Below, in pieces: positions 33,395 through 48,300 of a stretch of 64,000 nt of DNA. The stretch is taken from contig CM077648.1 of assembly GCA_039707465.1 (NCBI GenBank), positions 23,498,119 through 23,562,118 on the forward strand. Reading direction: 5' to 3'. Numbering within the stretch: position 1 is the stretch's first letter; every line of letters begins with the position of its first letter. The translations under genes and the position numbers were made by a program. A model generated the notes under the pieces. The model did not search any database. It was not told the DNA's origin and saw nothing but the letters and a program-made list of their open reading frames with translations. The stretch comes from Rhabdophis nuchalis (Eukaryota; Chordata; Lepidosauria; Squamata; Natricidae).

Positions 33395-36300
33395 CTGCAG
33401 ACAGATTAAAAAAAAAGTCAATGATCTGGGCTCATATATTGCACTAAATCATGGTTTCTATAGCCAGGATTGGTTGAAGAAAGCACAGTTGTTAGGATTC
33501 AAACGTCACATTATGGCATAAAGAGAAATTACAATATTTGAGTACTATGCTAACAAAAACCTAGACAAAATAGATCAGCACAACTAAAGCAGGTTCCTCC
33601 ATTGCACCTTAAGTTTATGGGAGAACTTTCCTTTCTATCAGCAGCCAGTCACATTCCTCAAATTTCTCCTATTTGGAGACTCATGCCTCAAATCTTGTTT
33701 GCTCGGTTAAGATTTTTCTCAGACAGCATCCCATTGCTTATTTGTCTTCTATATTGTTCTAGCACAGCATTTCACAATTGGAGTATACCTTTGTGTATGC
33801 TTTGACTTCCATAATACTCCAAGCAACATAGCCATTTCTGAGAATTTTAGGAATTAAACTCCACAGATTTGGAGGGCACCCAGATTGGAAAATATTGTTG
33901 CAGAAAATATTCTCTACTCATCAAAAGTATTTGGAAACATGCAGCATGGCATCATTTTAAATGGCTAACACCCCAAATAAACTCAGTATTCTGATGCTTC
34001 AACCCAAAATAAAATCTTATACATGTTATGTTTCAGACCAGTGCCTGAGAACTATTGTATTTCTGGTTGCCTCAGTTATAAAAATCAAAAAAAGCTATAA
34101 TGGACATGTCTTTATTTGAAAAAAATAAGGGTGATCAGTATCTTATCCTATGGACATAATGGTATGTTCTTAAAGGCAAACTTATTGGGGTTTTTGCCAC
34201 AAGAACCCAATTTAGCTAAAGTTCATAATGACTATATCAGACTCCCAAATGCCCTTATGTGAATACCTTTCGAGGATGTTTAAATCTACTTGGGATTCTG
34301 ATCTACCTGGGAATCTGATTGGCTAAAGGAGGCTTTGAGGCTTCTTTGGTTTTTTAAACTATGAAGATCAATGATACATATTCCAAATAAATGTGTATAC
34401 AACCTCAGTTTTTAGTAGAAAGAATTATGATACTGTTTATCGATCATAGTGAAAAAGAGCTTTAACCATCTGTCTAATAAACATTATTTCTTCTTGCCTA
34501 TACCTAGGACTGAAGGGTATAGTTGTTTCTCTGTTATTGCTTTTCAGTTCAAAGGCTATGTCACTTTAGGTAGGAAACAGTCTGTGTGAAGTTTCCCAAG
34601 AATGTCCTTGCCATAATCCAAAGGGCCTCCTCGATACTAGACTGCCTTACCTGACTCAACCACAGGAATTCAAAAGGAAGGCCACTACACTGGAACAGGT
34701 GCAAAGAAACATTTGCATCCCAAAGCAGGGCCAGGGATATATTGTGGCCAGGCAGAAAATATAAGACAGCAGGTTGATACATACCAACGAGTTCTTTGTG
34801 GACCATTTTCTTTACAAACACCCAGCATTCACAACATACACACACTGCAATGGTGCCAGAACATCCTAGGCAAGGAAAAGCTATTATCTTTCAATACAAG
34901 ATAAGAACCTTTCACCATTTTGCTATGGAGATCAGGAATGCACAGCAGTTGGCCTTATTGAGATCTTATTGAACTATAAACCTGCCAATAGATTTATACC
35001 CAGCATAGCCAGAAGTATAAGATAGTTGAAGTTTAGTTCAGCAGCATTTGGAGGAGCAGAGATTGTCTACTCTGACTCTAACGTCAAAATCAACTGAAGG
35101 CCTATAAGCTTTTAAAGTTTCATCATCAGTCAGAAGTCGGTACTTCTGAGAAGAGAGCCGTTCTCATATTTTATCTCTTATCTCACACCATCGCACCCCA
35201 CCTCCTATTTAAATATGTTTACATGTCTTCACTGATGCAACTCCCTTGTTTTCATACGGTTCTGGTCAAATAAGCAAAAATACTCTACCTGGACAGTTGC
35301 TTTGGGGATCCACGCCAGTGCAATAAATACTTTTTCCTTCCAATGAAAGCCAGAGCCACTCACCAATAAAAACGTAGCCACAATTCGAACCATTAAAGCT
35401 AAAAACATAGTGGACAAACAAAGCCCTGTAATGGAGAAAGATTTAATTGTTCCACTTGGATTGGGATAATAGTTGTGAGAGCAAATGCCAGGCAATGAGA
35501 ATCTTCATCGTCATACCTGTCTTGGAAACCTATTGCATTTACTGAGAACTACTTGAGCAATAACATTTATACAAACATTCATCTTGGGATTCTTAGTTGC
35601 CTCAACTAAAATATTCACAATGTAATATATACGATTATATTATATATAATTGTAACGGGTTAATCATCTGAATGCAAGATTTTTAGTTGCATGGCCAATA
35701 GCATTTTAAAAAAAATTATAAGTTTTCTGCCTAGAGAAATATAAGCATGTTCTGGTTTGGAAAAGGCTCTCAACTGGCCAGTTTATACAATATATTGCTA
35801 TACATCGCAATATAATTTTAAATCGTGGTTCATGGCCCATAAGGAAGCCGGGCACAATCTTTCGGAATGCTATACCTCGTATGCAAACTTACCAACAGTA
35901 TTTAATCCAAGGGAAGAAACTGAGATTTCAGCTCCAATTAGTCCAAATAGAAATGGTTGGGACACTTGCCATGCAAAAGTAACAATATCTTGTACTGCTT
36001 TCTATAAGATATAACAAAAAAAACCCAAAACAAAACAGTTTTACACCAATGTGTTGATAGTACTTGTGCAGAAGAATGGAATATCTTAAATTTAATTTGT
36101 CCAAGCAAGATGCCACTTTCCTTTTTCTAATTCTAGAAATTGGATTCTGCCATTAATTATGAAGAAGTACCATCATCTTTCAAGGACTTAAAGAAACCAT
36201 TATGGTAATTAACAAGAATATTAAAAATGTAGTACTAGAAAAAATATTTCAATATCTCAAAGGACAAAGTAAGTTATTATGTTTGAAATAAATTGCCTTT

Positions 36301-39300
36301 AATAGTCTATATATCAATTTTTAATTAAATACATTTCATCTCTTCAATTTGGAATTCTCCAATTTTAACAAATGACTTCATCTGCATCAACCAGCCAGCC
36401 AGCCAGTGCTGAAGCCCCTGCCTTATGTAATATTCTGGTCTCAAAGATTAGAATGGTTCCCAACTCTGTTGGATTTTTGCAAAGCTTAAAAACTTGGTTA
36501 TGTACCTGTGCCTGGGGCTCAGAATGTACTAAGGGCCCAGGTACATGGCTTTAGGATTAGTTTATTGATCATTAGAGCTACTATTTAAACTTATTTATTT
36601 TGTGGCTATTTTTATTGGTTTGATATTTTTGAATTGTTGTTTTATAATTTTAGAATTATGTCATTTAGTTGAGTTCGGCAGCTACAGAAACTGGATAAAT
36701 AAATAAAACCTCACTTCTACAAAAACAACAACAACCCCACCTTCCTTTTCTTATTATAGCAAATGGTTTCAACTGTTTACATAGGGATAGGGGGGAGTCT
36801 TGTATAATGTTCCTGTGAATACTATTTGGGTAGGGTATAAGAAATCTTGAACCTGATTTCTAAACTGTCCTGACGTGGTTTTCAGACCCCTGGAATGGAT
36901 TTGGACTATTCTTCTGTGTTCTCTTGTTTAAAAAAAAATACTCCAGGCAAGTTTCTGCTTTGGTTACATTTTTGGTCACTGTTTTATCTCTTCAGCCTGG
37001 AAGTAAAACTGCTAAACTCCACAACAATTGTGTGCTTGTGATTGAAACTTGAAATAGCACAAGTTGTCCTGGCAGCAAACAAGTACCAAACTTCACTTTG
37101 GACCATAAGGACACAATATGTAATTAGGGGGGGGGGGGGAACTATAACTGTTACCTGACCTGCCATTCATTATAAATTCAAATAAAAAAATGCTGAAATT
37201 GCTTAAAGATTAAATAAGACAGTGAATAAAATGTGTCTGCATGTCATGAAATAAACAAAGTACCTATTTGCTCTAAATCAGTAAAAAGAGAAATTGTTTG
37301 ATTGCTATCAAATCATGTACCACTTCCTAGTAATTATATGGATAGATTTTCTCCAAATGGTTGTCTGTTAATTTGGCTTTTAGATTTTTCGCTGTTGTTA
37401 TTAAATTTATCTACCTTCAAATTAGCCTGGTCTTCAATTAATCTTTTCCAGTCCCTAGACCGAACAGCTACTCTGGTAAGACTTGGAGAATGATTTTGAA
37501 TGGTGTGTGTGATGCCTCGCTATAATGTAACCAATAAAGTTGGCTTAACAAAATTATTTGTGTACTGTATGTCATTTAGTATGAGGCATTTACCTGCCCA
37601 CGTTTTACCTGCTACAAGAGTTAAAAAAGAAAAAGGCAACTTTGTTTTAACCCCAACTTTGGAGTGTATACACAATTGGAAGATTTGCTCTCACAAAACA
37701 GCTTCCACAGAAGGCATGGCCAATCATACACACGCATTTACTAGAAGGCAAACATTAACTTTTCTCTTTACAACCTCCAAGATGTGATGTATACCCGAAT
37801 ACTTTATCTGATCAGTTGTGTTAAAAACTACTGGCAACCTAGAGTATCTATTTTTCAGAATCAGAATTGGGACTTTGATGTGTGGTAAGCGAAGTCTCAC
37901 TTTTTCATTAGACCATGCCATTCCAGCGAGAAATGACAAAACAATGACACAGAGTCCTCCAGATCCTGGAAAGCCAAAACGTTTGCTGCTTAAAAGAGAA
38001 AATGCTGACAAGCCAATCACAAAGAAGGCTCTTTTCAGTGCAATGGATTTCTGAAAGAAGAAAAATGGAAAACTTTATAATTGCTGGAGTGCAGCAGGAC
38101 AAAACATGCTGTACACTGCCCCCTGGTGGTCAACTAAAGCATATACAGTATTATCCAAGGAATGTACCGGTATAATAGGCTGCCCCCACCCTGGGCAATA
38201 GGATCATGATGTAATTCCAACTTCCTTTCTAGAGTCTGGGTGCTTTTGAGAAAGTGTATAACAATCCCTATAAGAAAGCTATAATATTTACTTGCTTGCT
38301 GGCAAGTAATCCAAATTTTCAATAATAATTTACTGCTATTTATATGTGCAGAGAAACTGAAAAAGTTCAAATATACTGGTTTTGTGGGTACTAGGCTACA
38401 AGCAGTCCGAACTCTCTTTTTAATATTTCAAATAATGACATGATACAGTGTTGCATTTAATATTACTTGGGGATCAAAATGTAATGTTTTCAGAGCATCC
38501 TACCACCAATGATAAAAAAGATCTAAAAATTACAGTGGCTCTGCGTCTTTTGAGTATTATATAATTACTGGCTTCTAAAGTGACCGACACTTCCAGAAAT
38601 TTTATTTTGTCATCATTTTTCTTCAATCATATGTCTTTTTTTTTTTTTACACCAGTGGTTTGCTTCCCCCCCCCCCCCGAAAATAAAATATATTCAGTAA
38701 AATAGAACAACTACACAATACTTTTGATCAAAAGTTGTTCATCTGGAAGTACTCTAGGATTGTGTTTCTCAACTTTGGCAACTTTAAAATGGCTAGTCTT
38801 GAACTTCCAGCATTTTGGCTGGGGAATTCTGGGAGTGAAAAATGTTGTTAAGAAATACTTGAGAAACACTGCTCTAGGATGCAGATAGTTTCCATTTTAC
38901 CAACGTTCAATCCTATCAATTCCTACTTCATTAGAAATATAACTGTATCTACAAATCAGGAAGTTGGATAATTTTAAACCTTTCTCTCAAAGTTGCCCAA
39001 TAAATGATAATAATGATAGCCTGCCATTAGTCAGTCTAAGCCTTCTGAGTCTCTCAGACTGTCCAGCTGGGAAATTCTTAGCCCTCTTACTCTTGATCCC
39101 AGGTCTAGGGGGGGGGGGAGGATTCCCCCCCCTAGCCAATGTCCAGAAATATCAAATTTAACAGTTTTGTGCCAATCCTGAACCTCAAGGGTAGCTATGT
39201 AACTGCAGTCTTGCATGTGGGGAAAGTTTTAATGAAAAATTCCCTTAAAAATTACTCATGACAAATCTATAAAATGTAGTTCTTAATAAAATGTAACATG

Positions 39301-42300
39301 GAAAATAAGTGAAGACAACACACATATACATACTTCATTTATATAAACTAATAGAATCATCCCATTGAATGACTGCTTTAAAAAAACTCCCCTTTTGACC
39401 CTTAATCCCTTAATTCAGGATAAAGTTGTGGTGATTGGATGACACTATGCGTTTACTGGTCAGATGCCCTTCCTAACACCATGTGGAGTTCACAGCAGAT
39501 ATTTTTTCTTAGTACCCTAGGAGAAAAATGCTACCTAGATTGAACTCTCAACCTTCCAAGTGGGAGGTGAGTGTCTTCACCACTAGGCCAACACACTACT
39601 CAATTGAAAGACTAATTACTACATACTAAAATAAGGCTTGGAGGTTCAAATCCCTAGTGCTGCATAACGAGTGAGCTCCTGTTACTTGTCCCAGCTTCTG
39701 CCAACCTAGCAGTTACAAAGCATGTAAAAACGCAAATAGAAAAATAAGAACCACCTTTGGTGGGAAGGTAACAGTGCCCTGTGCGTCTTCGGCATTTAGT
39801 CATGCCGGCCACATGAACACGGAGACATCCTCAGACAGCGCTGGCTCTTTGGCTTTGAAATGGAGATTACCACCCCCTAGAGTCGGAAATTACTAGCACA
39901 TATGTGCGAGGGGAACCTTTACCTATCTCGCATAATAGAGTTTAAATGGGTGTTAAATCTACTTTCCAATCCTTGCTTGAATAGGAACTTTTTGTCTACT
40001 TTTCACCAATTCTGCATTTGTAAAAATGGGATTACAACACATTACAGAAAGCATAACTGAATTTCCTCTGTTCCAGTTTGTCGGAATGTGTTTAGTTTAT
40101 GAGATGCTTTTACGGTAAATGCAGCCTACACAAATGTGGGCTTTGTCACAGAATATTTTCCTAACAGTATTGTTTTTACCTGATCCTTGCTTGGAAAATA
40201 TGTAATAAAAAATCCTAAAAGACAACCAGCACCTGCACCAATAACAACTTCCACCACACCACGGAAGATGCTACGAAGAGTGGACCCTATGAAAAAGAAA
40301 TGGGAAAAAAGTCAAGGAGCTATTTTAATGTAATTTTTAAGTGATTTTAACAATATAAGCAAACAATTTCTGCAAAAAATAGGACAAATATTGATTGACC
40401 ACCAAAGGTTGTGTCATGCAACTGAGATGGGTGACTATATACATGGTAAAAATAATTAAATAATGTTAGGCAAGCAATCAAATTACCACCCATAATATAT
40501 GGCAGCATTGCCTCTAATCAGCATCTGAAAACCAGATGCATGACAAGTAAAACCATCAGCATCAGAGGGCTCAAAAGATTTAAAGAAAAGTCTTCAAGTT
40601 TAGACTTGAAGAAATGCTGTTTTCTGTTTTTTTCAAATCCAATAATAATGTGGCTTAAGAGATATTTCGTTATTAAAAATATTTCCCCACTGATTTCTAA
40701 TCATGATATGAATATGCTCTTGCAACCTTTTGGATTGTGTCACATATCCATTAGATTGTTGCCTTCTTATCCCCACCCCATTTGGGAAGGACAGCCTGGC
40801 CACTTGTACAGCCATGGACCAGTTTCTTGGATCTTGGATACTTTTCTCTGCTACTATTGGTTTTTTATATCTCCCAGAGGGAAGGAACTGGGCAGAACCC
40901 CCAGTGCAATAGTATGGGGAAATCCCTTTAGTTCTGCAGGACATTCTCCTGCTTTATTACATAGTTAATCCCCAGCTGTTGATCATGTTCTACAGTTTTC
41001 TTGTAAATATGGGCTTACTGAGCTTTCAGAATTGAAAATCTGAATGGCAACTAAAAACACTGTCAACATGAGCTGGCTAAACAATTGATCAAATGCACAG
41101 CAAAGCAGGAGAAGTTCTGTTAGATTTTGAGGAAGACTCTCCCATTTTATCATGGTGGGGCTGCTGAGTTTTGCAAGAGCCAGCTTCTGAGCATTATGAC
41201 CCATCTATTTACGGTCACTTAACAAAAACAAATGGAGTGAATAAACAGAAACCAGAAAACCAGTGAAATCAAGCTGCAAAAGTTCATTTTTGCATCTACA
41301 TTTTGGGATAGACTATAGATTCCTGAATCTATCATACTAGAGAGACATCTTGCTTGTGTGTAAAAAAAAGATAATGTCAATTAGGTACTGTATACAAGAG
41401 ACCATTTTATTTTCCAAACCAATAAACCAATCCTGAAAAATTACATCATGAAAATCTGAGGGTTCCAGAGACTGCAAAAAGGAGCTGTGAAGACTCGTGA
41501 ACATCATGAGTTACACCACTGAATTATGTATGTGTGATTATTTGCATTTCTGATTTGGCATGTTACATCTAAACATCGCCACAATATATAAAAAAGTGGT
41601 ATCTGTCTTAAGGTTTTAATATTCTACTGATTTATTTTAATTCAGTTATGATTGTTTTGCCTTCCCCTAAGAAATAAAGATGCTACAAATGAACCTTACT
41701 GCCAATGTTGGCTTTTAATAATTCACCTCCCACCTTTCAGTGGGTACATGTCCTGTTTAATCAGTTCTAGAGTATCGGGATATTACCTGAGGAAAAAGCC
41801 ATGCCCAAGAAAATGTTAAAGCCTGTGATGGCTACAATGTCATCTATACTGGCAGCAGCTATTAGTAAAGTTGGAATTCCTTGATCTACACCAAGACCTT
41901 GTCTCTGTAACATCAGCATCGAAAGGACTACAACAGCTGGAGATACAGCACCTAGAACAAATCTGAAAAATGCACACGCTATTGAGGCTCATCAATTCAA
42001 TAAATAATATTCCGCCATTGTTAAATATGTCAAGGTTTGTGGGAGACAGCAGAATTTAGATGGTTAAATAATGTATTGGTAGAAAGATCAGTCTCTTTCC
42101 CACAACAGTTTAGAATGTTAGAAAACAAACACACAATAAACAAAAATGAAGTGGGTATGGTTTCCTATCACAACTGCACTATTCACTAAATACTTTGAAC
42201 CAATGGTGGGATCCTACTGGTTTAACAACAGCTTCAGTGATCGGGCGTTTCGCTGCATGTGTGCGGGTAATTTAGAGAAAAATTACCTTCTGCATTACTG

Positions 42301-45300
42301 CTGGGGAGGAAAATAGCTGAAGAGCGGCAATCCGCTCTACCGGGCGACTCAACTGAGAAGATAATGGTCAGTAAAGTGCAGGGGCAGGCAGGCCCACTTG
42401 ATCATTGGAGCAAACCGGTTCTCTCCCAGCTGATTGTCAGAGCTACTGGCTCGCCCAAACTAGTCCAAACCAGTAGAATCCCACCCCTGGTCTGAACATT
42501 CCAAGCATTGTTATGATGCCCAATGGTTATGATGGGCCTTTCCCAACTTGTATTGGCTGAGGAGTAAAGGAGTTGTAGCCCAATATGACTGGATGGGAGG
42601 CAGAGTGAGGAAAATGGGGTCTTAAAACTGTAAAAGATCTAAAGTTTCCAGATGCATCAGTACAAGCAAGAGAACATCTTTTGCCTGCTTCATCCCAACA
42701 TTAAGTGGTTTGGGGTGTGTTAACAAGGAAACGGCAAGTGCTAGGTTCTGGTTTACATCAACTGTATTTATGAATGGAAGATAAGAAGAAGTATGTATAG
42801 TAAAAAGGGGAAAAAATACTTTGCACAAAAAGTATTTAGGGTCACTTCTTACCCTAACATAAACCCCCATACCCAGGGGAATTTCATTAAAAAGTGAGAT
42901 ATAACTGCGGCTGAACATGCTTCGGTGATGCAGGGTCCCATGCATAGTCTGAAACAGACAGCTTTTAACTTGTTCAGAGCCTGAAATACAAAAATATTCT
43001 ACAATTAATATTGCTCATCTTTAGGGCCAGGAAATTTTTTTTCCAAAGATTTCTTAATACATTGACTGAGTTTACTCTTGCAATAAACCATGTTTTCTGC
43101 ATTAAATCCACAATTTCTAAAATAATCCCCTTGCACTAGGCTATAAATCATTTTCAGGATTATTTCAACAGGGAAGCAATCTGTCTTTATTCTCCATGCT
43201 TTCAAGGCCCTTTCAAAGGCCTTCAGTCATGCCTATTAAAAGTAGGAAAAAGGTGGAACTGTATTAGTGAAAGCACTTTCTCTTTTTTTAAAAAATTGAG
43301 GTGGTTGGGAAGGGAAATTAATCAGTTGATGATAACACTTAAATAAGCCCTAAGGACTGTTTCTAAATGCGTGTGTTTAGGTATGCAAACGTACACGCTC
43401 TACACACTTATACCTAATCTAGCTATGTTTCAGTTTTTATTTTAAGTTTTTATAAGCATGATGGGAACTTATTTCCCACCCCATCCGCACAGTATGATCC
43501 AATCTACAATTTTCTCTCTTTCACAGGCATAACAGATAGGAAAGAAATTCCTCCTAGGTGGCACTGAGAACCATTTTTCCAGGGATAATTAATGCTAATC
43601 ACACTAGGAAATGCTAATCTTCCTTTCTTTATATTCTGTTCCATTTCTCCCCACATCTGTGTCCTCTATGACTCAAAGTTGATTCTTGATTCGTATTTTA
43701 GGGGGTTCTAGGGTGGGGGGAGGGGCTAGTCAGGCTGAGGGAGGGACCAGCGCCAAGTCGGCAGGTGGAGTTAGCAAGGAAGTGAGCGAAGCCATTAAGG
43801 GGGGGGGAGTAGCGATACTCAAGAAGAGGGTCTTTCTATTCTAACGGTCGTGGGGAGGGGTAGGTGCGAGGGTAGACAGAGATCTCATCACCAGTTGGGA
43901 GACCGTGGCCGTTGAGTACGGCCGGTCATGTGTCCCAACCCCCGCAATCTAGGTGGTCAGGACCTACAGAGCCAGGGCCTGAGACTGATGTTATGCAATG
44001 CCAGGTCCGTTGTCAACAAAGCCCCCCTCATTAATGACTTGGTGTCGGAGGGGGAGCCGGACCTGGCAGGAATCACGGAGACCTGGCTAGGCCACGAGGG
44101 AGGTCTTCCTCTCGTGGAAATGTGCCCGCCAGGTTACCGCGCATTTCATCAGTCACGGGCCCTAGGCAGGGGTGGTGGGGTAGCGGTCATTGTGAGGGAA
44201 GGTCTTGAGCCGAGAGAGACCACTGTGCCACAGATAACCGGTTGTGAGTCCCTGTGCGTGAAGTGAGGCCCAGGGAGGCAGTTGGGCTTGCTGATTGTAT
44301 ACCTGGCTCCTCGCTATGCATCAGCAGCCCTGCCCGAGCTCCTCGAGGTGATCGCCGAGATGGCAGTTGAGACCCCCAGACTGTTGGTCATGGGGGACTT
44401 TAACTTGCCATCGGTAGGGGAGACATCCGAGGTAGCGCGGGAGTTCATGGCCTCCATGATGGCCATGGACCTGACCCAAGTAATTCAGGGCCCCACACAC
44501 GAGGGAGGACACACACTGGATCTCATCTTTGTCTCTGGCCAGTGGAGGAGTGATCTGGGTGTAGGGGATTTAGTCATCACACCCCTGTCATGGTCAGATC
44601 ACTCACTTCTCCGGCTCGACTTTCCAGCCGCTACTCCCCACCGCGGGGAGGCGGAACCGGAATGTCCAAGATGGTTCCGCCCCAGGCGCCTGATGGAACC
44701 TGATAGGTTCCAGACGGAGCTTGGGCCATTTCCTGTAGCCCTGACCCGCACCCGGATGGAGGACCTAGTGGCTGCATGGAATAGTGCGGCCACTGGGGCG
44801 TTGGACCGGGTTGCGCCTTTGCGGCCTCTCTTGCGGCAGCGAACCACCCAGGCTCCTTGGTTTACCGAGGAGCTGAGGGTGATGAAGCGCCACAAGAGAC
44901 GCCTAGAGAGCAGGTGGAGATCGTCACGCTCTGAATCTGACCGAACACAGGTGAGAGCCCATTTGAGGACTTACCTTGTGGCGTTAAGAGTGGCCAAGCG
45001 TCAGTATTGTGCCACTCTTATTGCGTCCGCAGATAACCGCCCTGCTGCCCTGTTTGGGGTAACCCGCTCCCTCCTTCAACAGAGGCCGCGGGAAGCCCCT
45101 TTGCAGGGTAGAGCAGAGGAATTTGGGGAGTATCTGCAGGACAAAATCGCTCAGATTCGGAGCGAGTTGGTCCCCACTAGTGGTCCGGAGGGGACGTCGG
45201 AGGCGGGTCTTGAGGTTCCATTCTGGGAGGAGTTTGACTCTGTTACTTCCGACGATATGGACAGGTTGCATAGGCGACTGCGAGCTACCACATGTTTACT

Positions 45301-48300
45301 GGACCCGTGTCCCTCCTGGCTTGTACTGGCATCCTGGGAGGTTACACGAGGCTGGCTCCAGGAGGTTGTCAACGCTTCTCTTAGTGAGGGTTTCTTGCCT
45401 GCCTCCCTTAAAGAGGCGATGGTGAGACCCCTCCTGAAGAAGCCCTCTCTGGACCCAGCTTTGTTAGTCAACTACCGTCCCATCTCCAACCTTTGCTTTC
45501 TGGCAAAGGTTGTAGAGAGTGTGGTGGCACAACAGTTTCCACGCCACTTGGAGGAAATTGATTATCTGGACCCGCGCCAGTCCGGCTTCCGGCCCGGCCA
45601 CAGCATGGAGACGGCATTGGTCGTGTTGGTGGATGATCTCTGGAGGGCCAGAGATGGGGGTTATTCCTCCATCCTGGTCCTATTAGACCTCTTGGTGGCT
45701 TTTGATACCATCGACCATGGTATCCTATTGCATCGACTGGAGGGGTTGGGGGTGAGGGGCACCGTTTTGCAGTGCTTCTCCTCCTACCTCTCTTGTCGAG
45801 CGCAATTTGTATTGGCAGGGGGGCAGAGGTCAACCTCGAGGCCGCTCACTTGTGGGGTGCCACAAGGGTCGGTCCTCTCGCCTCTCCTGTTCAATGCATA
45901 TATGAAGCCGCTGGGCGAGATCATACGTGGGTTTGGGGTAGATTACCATCTGTACGCGGATGACACCCAGTTGTACATCTCTACCCCAAACCACCCCAAC
46001 GATGCCGTCGAAATGATGTCCCGGTGTCTGGAAGCCGTACGGATCTGGATGGGAAGTAACAGACTCAAGCTCAACACGTCCAAGACTGAGTGGCTGTGGC
46101 TACCGGCGCCCTGGTTCAACCAGTTGATTCCATCACTGGCCATTGGGGGCGAACATCTGGCCCCCGTGGATCGGGTACGCAATTTGGGCGTCGTTCTAGA
46201 TGCCCGGCTGTCAATGGACGACCATGTGACAGCCGTGGCAAGGGGGGCGTTTCACCAGGTTCGCCTGGTGCGCCAATTGTGTCCCCTATTGGACCGGGAC
46301 GCCCTCCGCACAGTCACTCATGCGCTTGTGACGTCCCGTCTAGACTACTGCAACGCTCTCTACATGGGGCTCCCCTTGAGATGCACCCGAAGGCTGCAGT
46401 TGGTTCAGAATGCGGCCGCGCGGGCAGTTTCGGGAGTCACTAGATACTCCCACGTAACACCTCTCCTGCGCGGGCTGCACTGGCTGCCTGTGGCTTTTCG
46501 GGTGCGTTTCAAGGTGTTGATTATCATCTTCAAAGCGCTCCATGGCACAGGACCTAGTTATTTGCGGGATCGTATCCTGCCCCATACATCCCTTCGGCCG
46601 ATTCGCTCACACAGAGAGGGACTTCTCCGGGTGCCGTCCACCAGGCTGTGCCAGCAGGCGACGCCCAGGGGAAGGGCCTTCTCTGTGGCGGGCCCGACCC
46701 TCTGGAATGACCTCCCCCCTGACATTAGAACGACCACGGACCTCCGCTCCTTCCGCCAGAAACTCAAAACCCACTTGTTTCATCTAGCCGGCCTGGCCTA
46801 ATTCCAGCTTTCCCACCTCAGTTTGTATTTTTAAATTTTGTGATTTGATTTTAAGGTTAAGTTTTTAATTTTTATAAATTTGTATAGGGGTTTATTTAAT
46901 TCGATTTTAGTTATATGTATTATTGATTGTAATGGCTTTAATTTGTACCTGTACACCGCCCCAAGTCCCTTCGGGGAGAGGGGGCGGTCTAGAAGTCCAA
47001 TAAATAAATAAATAAATAAATAAATAAAGTAAAAAACGGAGCTACGTACTACATGTTACAGGTTTTCACAGTGTTTTGCTATGTGTAACAGAGACTTTTG
47101 AATTTCTTAAGAAGCCTTTAATACTCTACCTTTGCGTCAAGGCCAAGACCAGCTAGAGACAAAATAATCGAGAGGGCAACATTTCTGAATATAACTCCCC
47201 ACTGTACTTTGATCACGATCACCTTACTGACGCATTCAATATTTCTGATGAGAAATCCAGCAATCAACATACCTAAATGGAACAGTGATAACCACTTGAT
47301 TAACTCTTTTAGATACCCACATAAAACATGATAATGATGCTTCATTTTCTTTGTTTACACAAATAAATATCTTTTACAAAAGTTTAAGAAGGATGGAGGG
47401 AAGGAGAGGGACAGATGGAGAATATTGCAGGAAAAATAAATGCAACAAACCAATAAAAAGAATCAAGATTCACAGCTTCAAGAATAAAACCACAGACCTG
47501 TTTCCCAGCCTTTGGGGATCCCATTCTAAAGCTGAAGTTGTACCCTCTCATATGTCAACGTGATACAATAAAATAGACAAGCAAAAGTCATCTTAATAAT
47601 ACTTAGCTTGATAAGCAACAGCTAAGCTGAGTAAGTTTTTCCCTTCATGCAACCGTGTTAGAAAACCCTGCTCTTGTTAAGGTCCCCCTTTCTGCAGCTG
47701 GTCACAAGAATTGGCATTGAGACCTAAGATGTCAATTCCATAGGTCAGGCTTATTTGACAGTCTACTCATTACAACCCAGAACCAACTTCAAAAAGCAGA
47801 ATCGATCCATAATTCTCAACATCCATTGCCCTCACAGGCAGCCTTCTGAAAGATTGAGTACAAGGTTTCATAACAATGGTTAATACTTCTTTATAAATTG
47901 AAAGTAATATTTAAATAAATGTTTACCTAATGAGAATGAAATTGGCACACTATTTGACATGATGCTTACCAAGAAAAGGAGGGAGAGGAGGCAGTCCTGG
48001 TATTTTAATTAGCTGCATAATTTTGCCACCGATTACTGAACAAAAATAGAGGCATACAATTCCAAAGATGCTCCCACCAGGCAGACTCTCTTTGCCAGTA
48101 AGACTCCAAATTAGGCCCCAGATCACTACTCCTATTGCCACTAGGGAAAAAAAAGTGGGGTGGGGAGGAAGGAAAGAAAGAAATGTTAAGTATGAGCCTT
48201 ATCGATATTTAGAAAAGAGAAAAACCATCTGTAGGATATGGAAGAAAAAATTATTCTTGTACTTTTCCCTATTTGTATACTATTTTTTAATATTGTTATA

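Larger units (their letters stand above)
34080..36210. repeat. SLC9B exon 9-10 block, counterpart of 5.28-9.7 kb
   Basis: Exons 9 and 10 with their introns align by eye to the orphan copy upstream of CISD2. This version lacks the LINE at 5400-7194 and the dinucleotide repeat at 9021-9120. Confidence 0.8.
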
